Part shown: one piece after another, positions 59,501-64,000 of the stretch
Layout of the letters: each line of letters starts with the position of its first letter
How positions within the stretch are numbered: the first letter of the stretch is position 1
From: Blastomussa wellsi
Lineage: Eukaryota > Cnidaria > Anthozoa > Scleractinia > Plerogyridae
Assembly (NCBI GenBank): GCA_947652115.1
Contig: OX393564.1
Coordinates: 1,847,057 to 1,911,056, forward strand
Direction: 5' to 3'
Length of the DNA: 64,000 nt
Position numbers and translations under genes: made by a program
Notes under the pieces: model-generated
What the model saw: the letters and a program-made list of their open reading frames with translations, nothing else
Databases searched by the model: none
What the model was told of the DNA's origin: nothing

Positions 59501-62500
59501 GACTAAAATTAACAACAATGACTAGAAACCACTAATAAAGTAGCGGTATTACAAATAGTAATTAAAATAAATTATAAAGAGAGACTACAGAGACCTAATA
59601 AATTAACGGTATTACAAATAGTAATTGACAACGGTTACAGCCCAATGTAAGTTTATTTAGTTTGCAAGAAAAATCTTTTTACAATCAGTAAGCACCGCCT
59701 GCAAATAGCGAGCTAATCTAGGCAGGCAGTGTTAAGGACATACAACACAAATTACTAAAACACGAATTACTCAATTTTCGTAAAACACGAATTACCCGAA
59801 TTACTCGATTTTGCACACATTATTTGACGAAAGAGGAAAAAGGTGATAAATAGTAAATTAATATATTATGTTTGAATTATAATTAAGACGCCTTTTTTAT
59901 TTCATAAATAAGAGTGCTAGTTACAACGAGGAACTAGAAATTCACCATCACAGGAGGCAGTCAGCAGTTTAATAGACCCATAATTTTCATAAATGGCTGC
60001 AAAATTTTACAGTAAATTCTTTTGTATGGATGCATGTGCAATATGTTGACATCCTGGATCCTCTTTAGATAGAACTACACACTCCAGTTGCAATTGCAAA
60101 TGCCAATGTCACATAAATATAAAATTATCACAAATTTCATTTAAGGCAAAGGCTGAATACCACCAAAAACTCTATCAGCAACAATCATTATGTTAGTATT
60201 TTTTATTTCTTTAGAAGTAATATATCAAACACGAGAGACAGTGTTTCATCGGGATATCCAAACACCGAGAAGACGTGCAGCATGGTATTTTTAAAAAACT
60301 TTGAGGTGTTTGGATATCCGATGAAACACTGTCTCGAGTGTTTGATATATCTTCTCAAATTATCGAAACAAAAACTAAGGAGTAAACGGAGAAATAAAAT
60401 CGTCAAAATCTATGCTAATTAAGATTGGGTATCCAAACCTTCTTCAAGGTTATGATTTTCTTTTTTTTAACTTGATGAATTATTAATGGTTAAGAAAATA
60501 AGAATCTGTTAAGAACCTACATAGCCTAAAATTTTGTTAATTATCATTCACTGTATGTACTCTAAGAACCTGTTTGGGCTAGACTGGAAAAATGCAGGTT
60601 CTTACTCGTGGGTTTTTACTGTACTTTTTTCATGTTGATGTCAGTGTCCCATACAGATATGATCAAGTAAATAAATTATAATATTGTACAGCACTCTAAT
60701 TCATGGAAATTAATAGTGGATTTTAATTTTCTAGCTGACTGGCTAATGATAAAATATTTTCATGGAGATAAGTACAATCATCACTGCTATGGTGTACAAA
60801 GAATGGCTGTCGTGTTAATAACTTGTGATCCTGGTGAGCAAAGGGTAGGTACTGCAGGTAAAATGTGTTCATAGGAAACCCAGTAGGCAAACTAGGTTAA
60901 AATTGTGATCCTTAACTACTTTGGCTAAATTTGTCCTCCACCTAGTTCAAATCAGTTATCAGCATAGGTTTAATTGTGTGCACATTTTTTTTGGAGGAGC
61001 AAATGAATAAAAAGGAAAATACATAATAAAACTACTTCCATAGTCTCTAGACCTCTTTCTGTCACCACCTCTTTTCCTTATTTAACCCTCACCTATTCTT
61101 CTCACACCTTTCAGATTACATACTATTCTCTCCATTTCTCCCCCACTGAGCAACATTGCACGGAATCGCCAGAATAAGAAATACGATTGTGTAACTTACC
61201 GAGACTTGAACTCACCCATCTTCAGATTTGAAGTCCACATGCCTTACCACACAGCCACACAGGAGAATGTTGGCAATTCACTGATATTTCTCGCCCATAT
61301 TACTTATTTGCTACCAGACTCCTCTCGGCTCTAAATTGCGTGGTCCCAGTCTTTGTGTGACACGCGCTCTGCATGCCAGCTTAATACACATGTGATCACA
61401 ACAATGTAAGAAGAGTTTTATCGAAGACTGGAAAATCTAATTCTACGAACAAGTCTAGCCCACTTGACATCTACATAGATGACTTGTTCTACCAAAAAGC
61501 ATATCAATGGCTGAAAGCAAAGGCGCAAAACAAAGAACTCCATCACTATCGACCGAAAAGACAAGCGTTGAATAATTGAAAAACAATGGAAAGTGACTGC
61601 TGAAGATGGGAAAATACTAGACGAACAAAACAGGTGTGTGGTACCGAAGAAAGAGATATTCACAGTACTGGCAAATTGCCATTCAGCAATAGCTCACCGA
61701 GGAAGAGACAAGACAGAGGACTATGTTAAAAAGCAGTATTCAGGAATAACACAGAAGGTGGTTAACTTGTTTATATCGATGTACACCCTACACCTTCAAC
61801 AGAAAAGTCTAACAGACTACCAAAAGAAAGCCATTACTCATCCAATTCAAACAGATGGCTTCATGAACCATGTGCAAATCGACTTAATAGATTTCAGAAA
61901 TTTGTCGTGTCAGTGTAAAGAGAAAACACACACATGGCTTCTTCATGTATCTGACCACTTAACCAAATATTCTTGGATGATACCCCTTACAGGAAAGCAA
62001 AGTGAACAAGTGGCTTACGAATTAGAGAAACTGTTTTTCATGTTTGGATTCCCCAAAACGCTGCATTCAGACAATGGAGGTGAATTTAGAAACAAGGGCA
62101 TGGAGAATCTGTGTAAAAGACACAAGATAAAATTTGTACATGGTGCACCAAGAAATCCTTCTACTCAAGGTCAAGTGGAGCTTAACAACAGTACTATCAA
62201 AGTAAACATTTCAAACATTGTAAAAGAAAAAGGGATTCAACAAAGTAACTGGTGTCAAGTAGTGCATGAGGCAGCCTACAAAAAAATTTATCACTGCATA
62301 GAGCAATACAGAAAACACCTTACTATGTAGTTTTTGGCAAAGAGCCAAACAAAGATAAAGCAAGTGGCCAACAACCACAAGCAGACAGTGTAATGAAAAA
62401 TGAAACTACAGGACTTGAACAACAGGAAATGGAACATAACATAACACACCAAATGAAAACAGTATGATGCAGAACAAAGCCCCAAGAGCTGAACAGGAGT

Positions 62501-63861
62501 GAATTAGCAAACAAGGAAGTAGTCGAATCAAGGAAAAGAAAAGCAATAACTCAATCAGTAATGGATAAACAAAATGAATACAATAAAACAATGAAACTTA
62601 GCAGAAACAAACCAAGAAGTTTCAAAGTTGAGGACTATGAATCCATAAAAATTGATAAAGTTAATAAAACAACACCACTTCACCCCAATGTCATACTGCG
62701 TAAAATTCTAAATATGGAAAATGATTATGCAAAAGTGGCAACAAAATTTGGTGTTATTTCCACATATATTTCCACAAACAGTATATTTATTGTATATGTT
62801 TTTGCTAATTTTTTTCACAATTTGTAACGTAGTTTGACATTAGGTCCACATCAGCCTCTGGCTGCCCTTAATTTAACCTACTATACCAAATAAAGTATGT
62901 ATGTATGTATGACGTCATAAATTTAATTTTCAAAATGGCGCCACAACTTATTAAAAGTGTGAATACAAGGTGACCTTAAATGGCACATGTAATCAAAATT
63001 TAGTAGTTAATAATACATTAATTAATTACAATTATTGTAATTAATTTATGTTTTCATGTTAAATCATCATTATGGATGTGTTGGGTTTTAATTTATCCTT
63101 GGTTTAACATTTTTAACCAATTTGATTTGATTTCCCTTTGTTTCAGATTATGTGAATCAAAATAAGACAACGAGAAATGAAAATCAAACTGGTTAAACAA
63201 TTTTAAACCAAAGATACAGCTGTAAAATTAAACCACAACAGATATATACAGTGAAATTTCAGTTTGTGGCTATTATAATTATTGGACTTCCAGATCTGTT
63301 GGTGACCATTTCAGGTGATATCTTCAGGGCATATGCATCTGATAGGATGCGGTGGTGCAGATCTGCATAATTCGCTCATGTCCGCATCCTACGCATAATC
63401 CAAGGTTTTTTCCACATAAAACTGAAAAATTTGCTAAATAATAACGATGAAGCCACCGCCAACCATCCTCACGAACTTAAAATCTGAAGAGATTGATTAT
63501 TTTGAAGCATTTCATCAACCAAACATCCTCAAAAACACGCCAGTTCATTCACGAGTGATTGGAGATCGATTTTTAACCTCCAGGCGAAAATTTTCGCATA
63601 ATTTGTCACTTTTTTCTGCACCCTATCAGATGGCCTGTATCTTGTTATGCCCATCTACATTGTATGGTGCATCTGCTGCACATATCATCACTGATCCCTG
63701 TGGTATTTTTTTCAGGGCTCAATTAAAGTTATCGAGGAACTCAGGAATAAATCCTCAACTGATAACCCACTTGAGTGCTACTATCTGTTTGAACTTAATC
63801 ATGATGCTGCATGCACAGTGCAGCCAAAGCATTTAAGTCCAGGCTCTATAATGATGATTAT
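56420..63861 (+). CDS. M6PR: Cation-dependent mannose-6-phosphate receptor, first four coding exons (runs off the window)
   Basis: P-type lectin that carries mannose-6-phosphate-tagged hydrolases from the Golgi to endosomes. Exons: 56420-56592, 59126-59283, 60735-60844, 63716-63861. All junctions are GT-AG and phases agree (2, 1, 0, then 2 at the last donor), giving 195 residues so far. Exon 1 encodes a signal peptide. The lumenal part carries all six family cysteines (36, 74, 128, 141, 168, 180) and ends ...HLSPGSIMMI where the transmembrane helix begins, next to LECYYLFEL, the counterpart of CFYLFEM in the mammalian protein. Against bovine numbering, Arg133 matches ligand residue Arg111, Tyr170 matches Tyr143, and Gln85 or Gln86 probably matches Gln66. 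Asn125 stands where the cation-binding Asp103 is expected. The membrane helix and cytoplasmic sorting tail lie beyond 64,000. Confidence 0.9.
56931..57333. mobile_element. Element with inverted ends, carrying a nested palindrome (M6PR intron 1)
   Basis: GGATAATGCGACTGGACGGA and ATAGTGC at the left match, inverted and with a few changes, GCATTATCCATCCAGTTGCA at the right. Between them lies a separate palindrome (57,073-57,232), so one foldback element seems to have inserted into another. Confidence 0.6.
57073..57232. mobile_element. Foldback element, family shared with 63.1 kb
   Basis: TGTTGTGGTTTAAATTTATC and CTTGGTTTAAAAGTTTTTAA at the left with exact inverse at the right; TTTCCCTTTGT inside. 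The same order of blocks recurs at 63,078. Confidence 0.8.
57594..58022. mobile_element. Non-autonomous DNA transposon with 15-bp inverted ends (M6PR intron 1)
   Basis: CAGGGTCTGAAATTA and TAATTTCAGACCCTG are perfect inverted ends 429 bp apart. CAGGG-type ends suggest hAT (inference); an 8-bp target duplication is not evident. Confidence 0.65.
59126..59283 (+). CDS. M6PR: M6PR exon 2: N-terminal lectin strands
   Basis: Acceptor TTGCCCTTTTCAG, donor GGTGGAA|GTAAGTG. Encodes residues 59-110, including YRYEISIC (family: YIYIFRVC) and WTVIGQYRDSHVTGG (family: VVGRLNETHIFNGS). The longest same-strand open frame at this place is a different reading frame and is not the coding one. Confidence 0.9.
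59385..59740. repeat. AT-rich region with short internal duplications (M6PR intron 2)
   Basis: CGGTATTACAAATAGTAATT occurs twice 63 bp apart (59,544 and 59,607). A GCAGGTAGC...CTAGTCTAGGCGGG block near 59,393 has a diverged counterpart near 59,690. No coding potential. Confidence 0.5.
60213..60356. mobile_element. Foldback element (M6PR intron 2)
   Basis: AGAAGTAATATATCAAACAC then GAGAGACAGTGTTTCATCGG at the left are mirrored at the right (CCGATGAAACACTGTCTCGA, GTGTTTGATATATCTTCT). One arm recurs at 7.24 kb. Confidence 0.8.
60735..60844 (+). CDS. M6PR: M6PR exon 3: core ligand-binding segment
   Basis: Acceptor TTTTAATTTTCTAG, donor CAAAGG|GTAGGT. Encodes residues 111-147. DWLMIKYFHGDKYNHHC aligns with NWIMLIYKGGDEYDNHC of mammalian M6PR, and QRMAVVLITC with QRRAVVMISC. 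This carries Arg133 (ligand contact) and His127; the expected cation-binding Asp is Asn125. Confidence 0.92.
61140..61265 (-). mobile_element. tRNA-like SINE fragment
   Basis: On the minus strand GTGGCTGTGTGGTAAGGC followed by GGACTTCAAATCTGAAGATG and GAGTTCAAGTCTC resembles boxes A and B of a Ser/Leu-type tRNA. The acceptor stem is missing and a non-tRNA body follows, so it is a SINE piece and not a tRNA gene. Confidence 0.45.
61440..62826 (+). pseudogene. Broken gypsy-type integrase gene (KRBA2/GIN-like), inside M6PR intron 3
   Basis: The longest intact part is 61593-62330. It shows a weak HH...zinc-finger-like N-terminus (His30, His35; the usual cysteine pair is not evident), then a DDE core with Asp97 (VQID), Asp160 (HSDNGGEF) and Glu196 (QGQVE) in D-D-35-E spacing. 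The frame breaks near 62,285 at a run of A; related sequence continues in other frames to 62,826. Another break lies before 61,593. It sits on the M6PR strand and is not part of that gene. The family is known as a retrotransposon- or Ginger-derived integrase often found as single genes in animals. Confidence 0.7.
62896..62912. repeat. (GTAT)n microsatellite
   Basis: About four units just past the integrase-like remains, a usual 3' end for a retroelement insertion. Confidence 0.75.
63078..63240. mobile_element. Second copy of the 57.1-kb foldback family (M6PR intron 3)
   Basis: TGTTGGGTTTTAATTTATCC at the left and ATTAAACCACAACA at the right, with TTTCCCTTTGTTTCAGATTA inside. It is more diverged between its arms than the 57-kb copy, so older. 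Confidence 0.75.
63716..63861 (+). CDS. M6PR: M6PR exon 4: last lumenal cysteines, edge of the membrane helix
   Basis: Acceptor TATTTTTTTCAG, donor GATTAT|GTAAGTAT. Encodes residues 148-195. LECYYLFELNHDAAC holds Cys168 and Cys180 and Tyr170. Compared with mammals there are several extra residues before this (NKSSTDNPLE), including a possible N-glycosylation site NKS. The exon is in a different frame from the longest open frame over the same bases. Confidence 0.9.
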
Positions 63862-64000
63862 GTAAGTATAAAGCCTGTCAACAAGGCTTTAGTGTTTTTT
63901 TGTAATTATCTCTTATTGATTTATTGAGATTGCATGCATGCATGTAGACACATATTTTCTTATTGAGGACCCCTTTTCATGGTTTTTAAAGGAGTGCTGA

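Noticed and set aside
61150..61260. Possible tRNA gene on the minus strand
   Set aside because: Boxes A and B are visible but the acceptor stem is absent and a non-tRNA body follows; treated as SINE.
62291..62591. Three overlapping minus-strand frames rich in Cys, Leu and Phe
   Set aside because: Antisense of the A-rich integrase-like remains; the hydrophobic look comes from base composition.

Overview
The window looks like nuclear DNA of a cnidarian, most likely an anthozoan such as a stony coral (inference). The reasons are AT-rich DNA, intron-split animal genes with GT-AG junctions, many short foldback elements, a tRNA-derived SINE, and exons of two clear animal families: a class C GPCR and the cation-dependent mannose-6-phosphate receptor. 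No bacterial operon, CRISPR array or rRNA gene is visible.

Layout. 1-7.6 kb: non-coding, with two adjacent foldback elements. 7.6-10.8 kb: minus-strand exons of an unrecognised gene whose last exon encodes an Asn-rich linker and a hydrophobic C-terminus, interleaved with a 96-bp tandem repeat, a SINE and a decayed THAP-type gene on the plus strand. 16-40.3 kb: seven dispersed U1-like snRNA genes (3 plus, 4 minus), most with a TCCCA-type element near -59 and all with a TATA box near -30. 41.0-42.4 kb: a tandem duplication of about 680 bp; each copy carries the same promoter arrangement in front of a short T-ended transcript candidate. 44.27-52.25 kb: a complete four-exon class C GPCR gene (minus). 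56.42-63.86 kb and beyond: the first four coding exons of a cation-dependent mannose-6-phosphate receptor (plus), with introns full of foldback elements, a SINE-like piece and a broken integrase gene.

Main point. The U1-like genes keep the U1 core: ACUUAC-type 5' end, GAUCA(C/A)GAAGG stem-loop I, an AAUUUUUG Sm site and a GC-rich stem-loop IV. All seven lack CUG at positions 9-11, the bases that normally pair with the last three exon bases at a 5' splice site. Some copies also differ in the U1A-binding loop and the U1-70K loop. This is a cluster of variant U1 genes that could have altered splice-site preference or be a decaying family. The linked tandem pair at 41-42 kb may be a further, undescribed small RNA family.

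The GPCR and M6PR genes are head-to-head, about 4.3 kb apart between start codons. The GPCR keeps most of the alpha-amino-acid contacts of the mGluR ligand site but lacks both basic residues that read the glutamate side chain. No RNA or homology search could be run, so family calls rest on motif recognition and exact splice-phase agreement.
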